Below, one piece after another: positions 1 to 23,039 of a stretch of DNA of 64,000 nucleotides; position 1 is the first letter of the stretch; the number at the start of each line of letters is the position of its first letter. The stretch comes from Arcuatula senhousia (lineage: Eukaryota > Mollusca > Bivalvia > Mytilida > Mytilidae). The stretch covers positions 25,026,602-25,090,601 of the forward strand of contig OZ020313.1 of NCBI GenBank assembly GCA_963971305.1. The letters run 5' to 3'. The notes under the pieces were generated by a model. That model was not told where the DNA came from. It worked only from the letters and a program-made list of their open reading frames with translations, and made no database searches. Position numbers and translations under genes: made by a program.

Positions 1-11457
<11,457 letters not shown>

Positions 11458-11560
11458 CAGCATGGGAAATTGTGACAAGAATTTGAGACACCAGTCCAAA
11501 AATGTCATTTCATCATCAAGCAGCAGAGATACATAGACATTTCATTTTAAAAAAGATAAA

Positions 11561-11815
11561 TGTACAGTCACATGTTACTTCAATAATGTAATGTACAGTC
11601 ACATGTTACTTCAATAATGTAATGTACAGTCACATGTTACTTCAATAATGTAATGTACAGTCACATGTTACTTCAATAATGTAATGTACAGTCACATGTT
11701 ATTTCTATAATGTAATGTACATTCACATTTTACTTCAATAATGTAATGTACAGTCACATGATACTTTAATAATGTAATGTACAGAATGTAATGTGCAGTC
11801 ACATGTTTCTTCAAT
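11561..11815. repeat. 31-bp minisatellite downstream of KRR1
   Basis: About eight direct copies of a 31-bp unit containing TGTACAGTCACATGTTACTT; the first five are almost identical and the later ones decay. It lies about 100 bp after the KRR1 stop, so it may be transcribed in the 3' UTR. Polyadenylation signal candidates (AATAAA) occur farther on, near 12003. Confidence 0.9.
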
Positions 11816-12653
11816 AAGGTACAAATATGTACAACAATTAGATGTTGTATGCAACAGAATTTGTGTTTACTGGCAGAAGCTAAAAATTTCAGCATTTATG
11901 ATCATTCTTGTTGTACTTTAAGGACAAATCTTAATCATTGTAAATTTATTCATACATTTTATAAATGTAAAAAGTTTATGTTTTAATTAGATACTGTATG
12001 AGAAATAAAATTTTAGTTTATAATAGATTAACTTTTCGATGCCCCTTTCAGTGAGTAGTGGAGCATATATTGATGGGTCCATTAATACATCTGTTTGTCT
12101 GTCCCATATCAGGCTTTACCATGTAGAAGGTTGGTATCATCATGAAATTTTGTACCAGTCCCATAAAATTCATGGTTGATTGATCAAAGGGTGGGTGTTA
12201 GGTCAACTACAGGTTGAAATAACTTTAACATGATGGCAGTGTGGTACAATCATTAAACTTTATACACATTAACATCAGGATATGGACAATCAAAAATCAT
12301 CATAAAATTGCATCGGTCACATCAACTTCATGGTTGATTGAATCCAGAAAAAAGAAGGGTATATTCTTACACTTACATAAGAGATTATGTTAGATTTCTG
12401 TGAAACAAGTATGATATCATTATGAAATTTTATACTTATAAAAAGCAGGATATGAGCATACAAAAATCATTGTAAAATTATACTCTTTGAATTCATTTTA
12501 TGATTTGGTGTCTGCAGGAAAAAAAGTTGTTAGATGGCATATCTGATCATTCTTGTTTTCCATATTACTAAATAGGCCATGCTTTTTAAAAGACCTTTCA
12601 ACTCTATACACATACTACCCGGTACTCAAAACTTAATACTTTTTGTATCTATA
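11816..12653. other. Non-coding stretch, degraded repeat
   Basis: No gene recognised. From about 12050 to 12560 the text repeats phrases such as ATCATGAAATTTTGTACC in diverged form, the style of an old tandem-repeat element. Nothing else supported. Confidence 0.4.
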
Positions 12654-12849
12654 TACTGTGTGGGGTATCAGTTTTTGTGGTTTTCATTGTTCAAGCAAAT
12701 CACAAATTAAAATTCCCAACAAACAGAGAATTAAACATTAAATTTTAATAGAGAATGTTTTAAAACCACAAAATCATGAACCCACGAAAATGCAATTTAC
12801 TTCCAATCCACGAAAATTGATACCCACGAATTTAAGTACTTTCACAGTA
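12654..12849. mobile_element. MITE, 'TACTGT...ACAGTA' family copy 2
   Basis: Ends TACTGTGTGGGG... and ...TTTCACAGTA, with internal inverted blocks GGGTATCA / TGATACCC and a CCCACGAAAAT motif. The flanks read TA on both sides, compatible with a TA target duplication. Confidence 0.75.
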
Positions 12850-13672
12850 TATTATAATGAATACACCAAACAAAGTAATTAACAGCAAAAACAAAAACTA
12901 ATAAACAGAAGCAACAGAAATCAAATCACCAACCGTGATTGAAATTAATATTGACAGTGATATTTCCACTTGATAGGGATATAAAATGTAAGTATCATAA
13001 AATCCACATCTTTGCTGGGATACCCAAAAGACTTATCTTAGCTTTTGGCATCAGAAGCAATTCTGTGATTATCTGATTTCCTTGGTCAGAAATCAATGAA
13101 ACTTTATATGTTTATTATGGTTGTACCTTTCACAAAGTAAATACAAGGGGGAGACAATAACAGGTTGCTTTATATCAACAATAACTAGGATACTTTTTTT
13201 TAAAATAGTCCTAGCGTGATTGACATTGTTTGTACAAATTTTGATTGGCTTCATCAAAGACACAATTTTGATATAAAAAATCAGATCTAACAATTGTTTC
13301 CAACTATCAATGCAGAAAAGTTCTTCAGAAATCAGGACAGAAACTATATTTACTAAAGTGACAGTAGGGAACAATTAGTAGATCTGGCCCAAGTTCTAGA
13401 AAACATCGTTACTTAAATATTTCCTAAATGTATTTCAAGAAATCTTAGAGATATTTGGAGCTGCAAAAGTTATTTAATTTATTTTTTTTTAACTGGACAC
13501 ATAGGATATGTCTGGTCTTAATTTAACTGGAAAGACCATGAATACCTACTCATATATAAATTCTAATAAAAATTTCTTTCCAAGCATAATTGATTGTTGT
13601 TTGTTTACTTCCCTGTCAGCAATTTGCCACCAATTTGATGAAAATCAGATCTATCCAAGCACAGAGATTAAA
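12850..13672. other. Non-coding intergenic DNA
   Basis: No conserved reading frame, no clear repeat structure. Short open frames at 13093-13374 (minus) and 13508-13714 (plus) have no recognisable motif, and the latter runs into the repeat that begins at 13673. Confidence 0.4.
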
Positions 13673-15470
13673 ACAAGAGGCTCCCAGGAGCCTGAATCGC
13701 TCACCTGGTCTTAAAGTCAACCCTTTGAGGACTTTTGTATAGCTAAATGAGCTGAATGTTTAAGCAATAAAAAGCTTTTCTCTATCTGCAATAGTTTTCA
13801 TTCCAAAGCAAAAAACACTATTTTTCACCTTTAAAGGGCCGTAACCCCTTAAAGGGGTCATCTGACAACTTCGACCCTAAAAAGACTTTTGTAGAGCTAA
13901 TTAAGCTGAACATTTAAGCAAGCAACATCTTTTCTCTATCTGCAAAAGTTTTCATTCTATAGGCCAAAAACTCTATTTTTTGCCTTTAAGGGGCCATAAC
14001 CCCTATAAGGGGTCATCTGACAACTTTGACCCTGTGGAGACTTTTGTAGAGCTAAACGAGCTGAACATTTAAGCAAGCAACAGCTTTTCTCTATCTGCAA
14101 TAGTTTTCATTCTATAGGCCAAAAACACTATTTTTTGCCTTTAAGGGGCCGTAACCCCTATAAGGGGTCATCTGACAACTTCGACCCTATGGAGGCTTGT
14201 GTAGAGCTAAACGAGCTGAACATTTAAGCAAGCAACAGCTTTTCTCTATCTGCAATAATTTTCATTCTATGGGCCAAAAACTCTATTTTTTGCCTTTAAG
14301 GGGCCATAACCCCTATAAGGGGTCATCTGCCAACTTTGACCTTATGGAGACTTTTGTAGAGCTAAATGAGCTGAACTTTTAAGCAAGCAACAGCTTTTCT
14401 CTATCTGCAATAGTTTTCATTCTATAGGCCAAAAACACTATTTTTTGCCTTTAAGGGGCTGTAACCCCTATAGAGGGTCATCTGACAACTTCGACCATAT
14501 GGAGACTTGTGTAGAGCTAAATGAGCTGAACATTAAAGCAAGCAACAGCTTTTCTCTATCTGCAATAGTTTTCATTCTATAGGCCAAAAACTCTATTTTT
14601 TGCCTTTAAGGGGCCATAACCCCTATAAGGGGTCATCTGACAACTTTGACCCTGTGGAGACTTTTGTAGAGCTAAACGAGCTGAACATTTAAGCAAGCAA
14701 CAGCTTTTCTCTATCTGCAATAGTTTTCATTCTATAGGCCAAAAACACTATTTTTTGCCTTTAAGGGGCCGTAACCCCTATAAGGGGTCATCTGACAACT
14801 TCGACCCTATGGAGGCTTGTGTAGAGCTAAACGAGCTGAACATTTAAGCAAGCAACAGCTTTTCTCTATCTGCAATAATTTTCATTCTATGGGCCAAAAA
14901 CTCTATTTTTTGCCTTTAAGGGGCCATAACCCCTATAAGGGGTCATCTGCCAACTTTGACCTTATGGAGACTTTTGTAGAGCTAAATGAGCTGAACTTTT
15001 AAGCAAGCAACAGCTTCTCTCTATCTGCAATAGTTTTCATTCCATAGGTCAAAAACATGAAAAAATGCTATTTTTCACCTTTAAGGGGCCGTAACTCCCA
15101 TAAGGGGTCATCTGACAACTTCGACTCAATGGAGACTTTTGTAGAGCTTTTGATGCCGAAGCAGTAGCGTGGCATCAGATTTCATCTATCTCTTATACTT
15201 TTTGATTTACAAGCCAAAAACAGTAGTCTGAACCCCCTGGTCTATTTTTAGCAACGGCGGCCATGTTTTTCGACGAATCAAAAATCCCCACATCAGTTCT
15301 GTGGGGGATACCCTAAAGTACCACCAGACCAAATTTGGTTTGAATCTGTGCAGCCGTTTCAGAGGAGAAGAAGTTTGAAGAAAAGTTAACGACGACGGAC
15401 GACGACGACGGACGCCAAGTGATGGCAATAGCTCACATGGCCTTTGGCCAGGTGAGCTAAAAAACTTGTT
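13673..15470 (+). mobile_element. Hairpin-ended element with ~155-bp tandem monomers (copy A)
   Basis: Left end ACAAGAGG, then the palindrome GGCTCCCAGGAGCC (13679..13692) and GCTCACCTGG. The right end is a GAC/GGACGAC microsatellite (about 15390-15418) and a hairpin at 15430..15458 (arms AGCTCACATGGCC / GGCCAGGTGAGCT), then ACTTGTT. The core holds about nine ~155-bp monomers. An inverted, internally different copy of the same family is at 41517..42958. The structure matches what is known of bivalve pearl / non-autonomous Helentron-type elements; assignment is inference. Confidence 0.7.
13740..15130. repeat. 155-bp tandem array with higher-order (620-bp) structure
   Basis: Monomers contain CTTTTCTCTATCTGCAATAG and a short hairpin ACCCCTATAAGGGGT. 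Two variants alternate (ACACT..GGCCGTAAC..TTCGAC and CTCT..GGCCATAAC..TTTGAC). The stretches starting at 14197 and 14817 are the same over at least 186 bp, exactly 620 bp (four monomers) apart, which points to unequal exchange of a multi-monomer block. Confidence 0.85.
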
Positions 15471-15659
15471 AAAATAAGATGTTTATCACCTTTTGCAAAA
15501 TGATTACTAGTATAATACCTATATTTAGATTACCTAGGAGAAATAATGAGCAATGAACAAAACTGGCCAAGAGTTCATATAGAGTTTAACTGCCCAGGGT
15601 AAAAGTTTATTTTTGAAAGAGATTTTATCTGTTATGATATGTTAAATTCTATATTGTTG

Positions 15660-15870
15660 GAAACACCAGGTTTCTTTCCTTGTTCTGCACATGGTTGATA
15701 TCCTTGGTGCTGGATTTGGCTTCCCTGTTCGAACCTTTTGGCTTTGAGAACTTTTTATTCAATACATTTGGTTTTTGACCTTCCAATGTTTTGATTCAAA
15801 TGCTGCTGATGAGAGGTTACTCTTTGAAATTTCGATGTATACAGCATAACCATATTAATCGTTTCTTAAC
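15660..15870 (-). repeat. Dispersed repeat, inverted relative of 60275..60520
   Basis: Reverse-complement similarity to 60300-60510, sharing ACCTTCCAATGTTTTGATT, GATGAGAGGTTACTC and GGTGCTGGATTTGGCTTCC. Diverged by roughly one base in ten. No function seen. Confidence 0.7.
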
Positions 15871-16105
15871 CCGTTTTGTTATTGTATTTAGTAAGGTAAT
15901 GATAAAAGTGATCAAGTTTGGGAAAATCTTTAAACTGGGTGTGCTTATTTTGGGATTTAGATAGTCATACGATTTCATGGAAAACTTACCTTAACAATTT
16001 TTTATGTGAACTCTTCTAGCTAGGAAGGGGGTCATGATCTGTTTATCCAGGGATGTCCAAAACAAGTTTTATTTAATCCCTGGTTAATCTAAAGACTTTT
16101 AGTTA

Positions 16106-16294
16106 TGCTTAATTTATTTTCGTGGGTACCAATTTTCGTGGTTTGGTGAAAAAGTTTCAGTTCGTAGATTCTTAAATCCGTGATTCTCTAGTCTGCAGCA
16201 TATACACCAATGTTAAATTTCATTTTCGTGGGCTTTCAAATTTCGTGATTCAAGCCACCCACGAAAATTGAAACCCCTCGAATAAGTATACTGT
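16106..16294. mobile_element. MITE, 'TACTGT...ACAGTA' family copy 3 (degraded left end)
   Basis: Inverted blocks TTTTCGTGGGTACCAATTTT (left) and CCCACGAAAATTGAAACCCC (right). The right end GTATACTGT is recognisable; the left terminus is worn. Confidence 0.6.
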
Positions 16295-17521
16295 TAAATC
16301 TGCGGGGCTTTTTTTTGCTTATTATGTCTTTCCTCACTTTTGTAGGGAGACTATGGCAAGCCGTTTTTACATTTATTCCTCTTTATAGATATCTCATAAA
16401 CTTTATAAGATATCTCATATACTTTATAAGATATCTCATAAAGTTTATAAGATATCTTATAAACTTTATAAGATATCTTATAAACTTTATGAGATATCTT
16501 ATAAAAAATAATTTATAAGATATCTCATATATTTTATAAGATATCTTATAAACTTTATGAGATATCTTATAAATTTCATAAGATATCTTATTTATTATAT
16601 AAGATATCTTTAAAAGAAAATGAGATATCTACTAAACACAATGTTTATAAGATATCTGATAAAGTTTATAAGATATCTCATAATGTTTATAAGATATCTT
16701 ATAAAGTATATGAGATATCTTATAAATTATTTTTTATAAGATATCTTATAAAGTTTATAAGATATCTTATAAAGTTTATCAGATATCTTATAAACTTTAT
16801 GAGATATCTTATAAAGTATATAAGATATCTTATAAATTTTATGAGATATCTTTAAAGAGGCCTGATAAAAATATAAGATATCTTATAAAGTTTATAAGAT
16901 ATCTCATATACTTTATAAGATATCTTATTAAATATATAAGATATCTCATATAAATGGAAGTTTATAAGATATCTTATAAAACATATGAGATATCTTATAA
17001 AACATATAAGATATCTCATAAAACATATAAGATATCTTATAAAACATATAAGATATCTCATTAAGTTTATTAGATATCTTATAAAGATTATGAGATATCT
17101 TATATAAAATAATTTATAAGATATCTAATAAAAGTTATAAGATATCTTATAAAGTTTATAAGATATCTCGTAAACTTTATGAGATATCTTATAAAAAATA
17201 ACTTATATGATATCTCATAAAATATATAAGATATCTAATAAACTTTATGAGATATCTTATAAACTTTATAAGATATCTTATTAGTTTTATAAGATATCTT
17301 ATAAGTTTTATAAGATATCTTATAAATTATTTTATATGAGATATCTAATAATCTTTATAAGATATCTTATAAACTTTATGAGATATGTTATATGTTTTAT
17401 AAGATATCTTATTTGTTTTATAAGATATCTTATATGTTTTATAAGATATCTCATATGTTTTATAAGATATCTTATAAACTACCATTTATATGAGATATCT
17501 TATATATTTAATAAGATATAA

Positions 17522-19496
17522 AAACGATTCCAAGCCTTTATATGCATGCTTCGTTGATTTAAAGCGAGCTTTTGATTCAGAATCACATTTACATCTATTT
17601 TATAAGCTTAAATCCATAGGGGTAGGAACAAGATTTTATGACATAATAAATAGCATGTATGGACAGACTGAAATGTGTGTTAGAATAGACCAACATCGAA
17701 CAGATTTTTTTAAATCAAATATTGGTGTGAGGCAAGGAGAAAATCTTAGCCCCTGCCTGTTTAATATTTTTTCTAAATGACCTACCCACATACTTTGACA
17801 ACACTTGTGACCAAATACAACTTGGCTCCCACCCTTTAAGCATTTTAATGTATGCTGATGATGTTGTTTTATTATCCTCATCTGAAACTGGCCTTCAAAA
17901 CTGTGTAAATAAACTATTTAAATTTACATCAGATTGGAAATTAACAGTTAATACCAAAAAGACAAAAGTACTCGTCTTTAATAAAGCAGGACGTCAAAAA
18001 AATATTAAAATATCTATGGGAAAAGAAACATTAGAGTGTGTGCAAAACTATACTTACTTAGGAATAAACTTTTCAGCATCAGGTAGCTTTCAAAGAGCAA
18101 AAAAAGAACTACATAACAAAGGATTGAAAACTTTTACACAAGAAATGCCAAAACCTAATACTTTAATTCATATTTATAATCATACAATTAGACCAATCCT
18201 ACTATATGGATCTGAAATATGGGGTTATATACCAGTGAAGAAGCAAGAAAATATTGATAATTTCATCCAAAAAGAAATAGATTATTTAGTTTTAGAGAAG
18301 ATTCACATGAAATTATGTAAATTCTCCTTGGGGGTGAATGCTAGAACTTCAAATGTAGCTTGTAGGGGTGAGCTAGGTTCTCACCCCACATTGTTTTATA
18401 TCATTACACAAATGGTCAACTATTGGATTCATCTTGTAAAAGAAGTTGAACCTGAAAATATTATCTTACATGAAGCAATAAAAATGTCTCAGTCTATAAC
18501 CCATCCAAATAAAGAATCCTGGATGAGTAATATAAAACAAATATTCAAATACTTAAATCTAGAATATATATTTGAACATCATGCTAATTTCAAATCAAAT
18601 TTTATCAAAAGAAAAGTAAAAGACGCTTTAAAGACAAAATTTAATACATTTTGGATCAATGCCGTAGAAGCCACCTCTGGGAAAAATACCAGTCATGGTA
18701 ACAAACTTAGAACTTATAAAAAATATAAGAATATTTTTATGTCTGAACCCTACCTTAAATTAAACTCACAAGCAGATAGAAATATAATATCCAAATTTAG
18801 AACGAGTTGTCATGATTTAGAAATAGAAAGAGGAAGATATACTGGTATAAAACCAGAAGATAGAATATGCCAACTGTGTAAAAATTCAGTTGAAGATGAG
18901 CTCCATTTTTTATTAAAATGCTGCTCCCTAAATGATGCACGTTCTCCTCATTTGAATAAATTAACCTCCCAATATCAAAATATATTTAAACTTTCGGATG
19001 ATATGAAGTTTATTTGGATCATGTCCTCTGAAGATTTTAACGTACTATCAATTCTAAGCGCTTTACTGAACTCGTTATTTGTAAAACGAAAGGAATTATT
19101 GGATTCAAATCGGTAGATAAGAACATGAATTTATAGAGTTATCACCCTTTATAGTAATAGTATATTATTAAAAATAATAATATTTAAATATATATAATAA
19201 TATTTTTGGGGTTCTCTCATAGTCACAGTGAGATAGAGGCCCAAACATGGAATTAGGGGAGGGGGGTTAGTCTATGAGCATTAATATATTTATTCCATTG
19301 ATGCTCTAGATAATGATACATGTACTTGTTAAATGTATTGTAAAAGTAAGTTTTGTATTGTGCTTTGTGTGTTTATATTTTATTATCGAATCATTCAAAT
19401 CATATATGTTTATTTTTTTTTTCTGAAATTGTAATCGCTCAGAGCTTGGGCACCATTAATTGGTTGAATAAAAATATCTGTATCTGTATCTGTATC
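17522..19496 (+). mobile_element. 5'-truncated non-LTR retrotransposon (LINE 1) inside the foldback element
   Basis: Begins in mid reverse transcriptase, directly after palindromic repeat sequence, and ends with a 3' tail of TATCTG/TGTATC hexamers (about 19466-19496), after which the palindromic repeat resumes. Start within RT, a short-repeat tail and insertion inside another repeat are the marks of target-primed reverse transcription with 5' truncation. The exact 5' junction is uncertain by a few bases. Confidence 0.85.
17523..19116 (+). pseudogene. LINE 1 reverse transcriptase C-terminal part, one frameshift
   Basis: Reverse transcriptase of a non-LTR element. Visible: CFVDLKRAFD (RT motif with the first catalytic Asp), IGVRQGENLSPCLFNIF, then MYADDVVLL (the YADD box), and a C-terminal CQLCKNSVEDELHFLLKC, i.e. 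C-x2-C-x8-H-x4-C. The frame breaks once: after CLFNIF a T-run near 17770 shifts frame, and the product continues as FLNDLPTYFD up to MYADD. From 17848 it is open for 422 codons to TAG at 19114. The endonuclease and the RT N-terminus are absent. With one single-base break, in a homopolymer, it is a fairly young dead copy, or the break is a sequencing error. Same type of protein as LINE 2 at 35713-38783. Confidence 0.85.
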
Positions 19497-19579
19497 TTAT
19501 AAAGTATACGAGATATCTTATAAATTTTATGAGATATCTTTAAAGAGGAATAAATATAAATATGGCGTGCCATAGGAGA

Positions 19580-20377
19580 CATATAGTTTTTGCTCTGTCT
19601 GTCCATCACAAAGTTTGTCAGGACAACTCCTCTGAAAATACTAAACCGAATTCAATGAAACTGCTTGGTATGTAGAAAAAGACACCATATGTGGATTGCA
19701 TATTACCAGGACATTTTGAGCTTCCAGTTTTGTGGCAGTTGTGGTCCTTTGAACAGTTTGCTTTAAATCATTTATCATATTGTCAGCTCAACTCAGAGGC
19801 ATCTGAAACTACTGAAGTGAATACCAGGAAATTTTAATCCTTGAGTTTTGCGGGAGTTATGGTCCTTTTAACTTATAAATTTGTTGCAAATTCACGAAAC
19901 CTTGTCAGCCCAACTCCTCTGAAACTACTGAACAGAAAAGATGTACAGGAAATTTGATACTATTTTTTTTTGGGGGGGGGATTAAACGACATTTCAACTT
20001 GAACTTTTGGTTCCTGGAAATGGGGAGAGACATCGTAGGCAAAAACAAATCTTGATTTTAATTCTGATCCAGCTTATCTCCATCTCGTAGCTAAAACTTC
20101 TGTTTATAAAATTGAAAAAAAAAAACAGAGAAGCATGCATGATTCTGGCAAACAGACTTGTGACCTTGACGCTTTTGTAGCATAACTTTTAAACTATTGA
20201 ACTTCATGAAACTTATAAGAATATTCCTGTCAATCGGGAGACCGCACAATCGGCACGACACGCTGGTCCTTAATCCGCCTTTGTTTTCGGATAAAAAGCG
20301 AAATCTAGAAGATTCTGAAGAAGGACGGCAGTCACATCACTTTTCGAAAAGTGACAATTTTTCTAAAGATATAGTCT
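19580..20377. other. Old diverged tandem-repeat DNA
   Basis: Repeated phrases such as CAACTCCTCTGAAACTACTGAA and GAGTTTTGCGGGAGTTATGGTCC recur two or three times at ~150-bp spacing. It is the right-hand continuation of the DNA into which the foldback element inserted. No gene. Confidence 0.5.
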
Positions 20378-21572
20378 TAAAGGGAAAGTTCACAAAAAAA
20401 TGAAAATTTGTCATATGATTTCTAATGCATTATCTAATTATGCTATATCATTTAAACTTTTATATTCAATTTAATAAGCTGACAAAAATGGAATTTTATT
20501 TTTTATCTTTTGGTTTCTGTCTTTTAAATTACACAAAACATCTGAATACCACAAAGTCTCCTTTTGACAGTGACCCACCATTTACCTAATTATTGAATTG
20601 CCAATATATAATATTTTTATGTGCATCTATGTTATGGCATTTTAAATAAGTGATATAAAATCCTTTTTTAAATTAACAAAATTGAGTTATTCTCTAATTA
20701 GTAATAATGATTTTTTTGGTATAAAAATCAATTTAAATAAGTCATTTTTAATCATCTAAGTCATGTTGTGTTGTGATAATCTTGCATATAAATCACATTA
20801 TTGTTTTAAATGCTAGAATGAAAATGAAATGATCCAGTACATAAAACTTTGTTTCCTCTGCTTTGTTTCTGAATGTTTGTATATTAGGTTTTGACACCTG
20901 TAGGTATTGATAATTATTTCACCCCAAGTCAGCTGTGACTAATTACATTTATGTTTACCTAACCATTACACAAGTACCTGCTGAGAGACAATGACAATAC
21001 ATTCACATTAATTAACACTTTTAGCAAACCCAGTGGGGGGATTAGAAAAAGAATGACCTGTTATTTACATTATTATATCACAATTATTTTCAATGAAATA
21101 TGATGGCTTACATTTAAATACACAACTTCTTTCTTAATAGTAAATAAAAATAATATTTTTTTGAATTATAGAATTTTAATGTTAATTAATTGATAATAAA
21201 GTTCAATTTAAAAGAAAAAAATAATAGATTAATAAAACGTTTTTTTTTTAAAGAAAGATTTTATATAGAAAGTATTTTTTAAAATATTAGATGATCTTGT
21301 TGACTTTTGATTATTTTAATTATTTTGTTGGTTATTGGACGTACCCCATGATCACTTAAACGTTTGAACTAATATGATTTTTTGCTACTGAGTAGAAATT
21401 CTGATTAACTGAAGTAGTCCCCTAATGTAAAGTAGGGGACTATTTCAAATAAATAATCTCCAATATCTTTGTTATAAGTTAAGATATGAGAGAAAAAATT
21501 GCACACTGTTATAAAACATTGTTCTGAACAATTTAAGACCATATGTCAAAAATCGTGAACTTACCCTTTCAT
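20378..21572. mobile_element. Candidate TIR element, ~1.2 kb
   Basis: AAAGGGAAAGTTCAC near 20380-20394 is mirrored by GTGAACTTACCCTTT near 21556-21570. The interior is AT-rich with no coding frame and includes a small hairpin TAGTCCCCTA..TAGGGGACTA at 21415-21443. No target duplication was found, so this is tentative. Confidence 0.35.
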
Positions 21573-23039
21573 CAATATTGTTCAATCGAGACTTCAAGAC
21601 CTTTCAATCAAGTTATCATGCATTAATAAGCAAATCTACATCGAGTGACAGTGCCTTATTTTTTTTTCTATATATTTTTTGCCTCCGAGTTTCAAACATC
21701 CTACAAAAATCTAAGAAAAACACATTTAAAAAAAAAAAACACTTTGATGGAAATATAAAAAAAAACAACAGAATAGTACTCTTACCTTTTGAAATATCTG
21801 TAGTCGACAAAAAGTAAAGGATAAAGTGAATATGGTTGATTTTTTTAAAATGACATGCATGTTACTCTGCTATTAAACATCTGGATGCTTATTGAAAAAT
21901 TGAAGTAATTGCCATAAAGCAACTTCTGAAAGCCATATTGGCCAACGACGGTGTTTGATGATTTTCAATCAAAAATGAAATATAAAAAAAATCTGAATTA
22001 TTTTTTCCGCCCTAAAAGATGAAATATTTGCTGATAATAAACCAAACCAATAGAATTGTTATCAAATATAATTATTAAGCATGAAATATAATATTGTCAT
22101 ACCTTATATGCTAGTTTCCATCAAAATGTGTAGAATGTACGTACTTTGAATATTACTCTATAGCTTGAATTATCAGATTTATTAATATTCCGAACTAATT
22201 TATTACCAGCTGATAAAAGACCTATATCTGGGTCATAAAACACAATAACTTTCCTAGCTCTGGCCAGTTTTAGATGGATTCACGACTATGAACAGAAAGG
22301 CTATAAAAAACATGCATTAATAGTACATTTACTAAATAAATATAAACTAATTAGGAGAGATAGTGTACATCTTGTTATGAGACTAAATGTCTGAAATATT
22401 GCACAGTTTGTATTAGATATTTGATAATAGTAATACATGATGAAATAATCTGTGTATTATCTCTATTATGTAACCTTAAAATACTAATGCAAACATGCAT
22501 AGTCCTATTATCTGCAACATGCGACATTAGATACTAAATAAATGCAAACATGCAAAATTCTATTTTGGAGAACTTGTCATGTCACAAACAATTATTGCGA
22601 TAAAAACAATGCTTCCTGCTTGTGGTAGGTAATATCCCTGTAATAATTTGGAACTGCTACGACTTCAGTAATTAGAAGTACAGGATGAGTGGTACTAAAA
22701 TTAAATACAATAATTGCAGTTCAAGGACCAGGAAAGATCATTAATTGTTTTGTGTGCTTAATTATTCCAAGCCTGCCATCTACTGCATGTTTGTGTTGGT
22801 TCCTTAATTTTGTTCATTTTCTGTAGCAAAATCTTCACGGGGTAAACTATCGGCTTTAGATTACAGCTGGCAAACTGAAGGCGCTCCGAAAATTTAACGG
22901 CGTATGATTTTTTGACAGAGCAGATGCCAATATGAGAAAACGTTATACAGCAGACTTGGATTAGAATGCTGTCAACCCTTTTCTCCAATTGTTCTTTTCT
23001 TTAATAAAAGTCATGCATAGGGGAAAAATTGGACGATAC
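21573..23039. other. Non-coding AT-rich intergenic DNA
   Basis: Short open frames only, none with recognisable motif or splice context. I see no repeat boundary or gene here. Confidence 0.4.

Larger units (their letters stand above)
16351..19575. mobile_element. Foldback-type element of palindromic ATATC repeats, split by a LINE
   Basis: Terminal inverted repeats: left from 16351 (CTATGGCAAGCC) and right ending 19575 (GGCGTGCCATAG). They match at 38 of 43 positions and include ATTTATTCCTCTTTA. The same 4 bp, GAGA, flanks both sides (16347..16350 and 19576..19579), consistent with target-site duplication. The interior (16390-17521) is a dense array of ~20-bp units, mostly AAGATATCTTATAAANTTTA and GAGATATCTTATAAA variants, each itself a palindrome, so the array can fold in countless ways. 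The array resumes at 19494-19547 after the nested LINE. No ORF of its own; the open frames within are repeat translations (RYLIxFI). Confidence 0.75.

Noticed and set aside
11561..11815. Regular repeats resembling a CRISPR array
   Set aside because: No unique spacers between units, and the DNA is eukaryotic with spliced genes; a minisatellite.
14197..15002. Two identical 61-aa frames
   Set aside because: Identical because the tandem array is duplicated every 620 bp; no coding signal.
16315..17521. Membrane-protein-like frames (RYLIxFIRYLI repeats) on both strands
   Set aside because: They are translations of the palindromic 20-bp repeat and occur in both orientations; not a gene.
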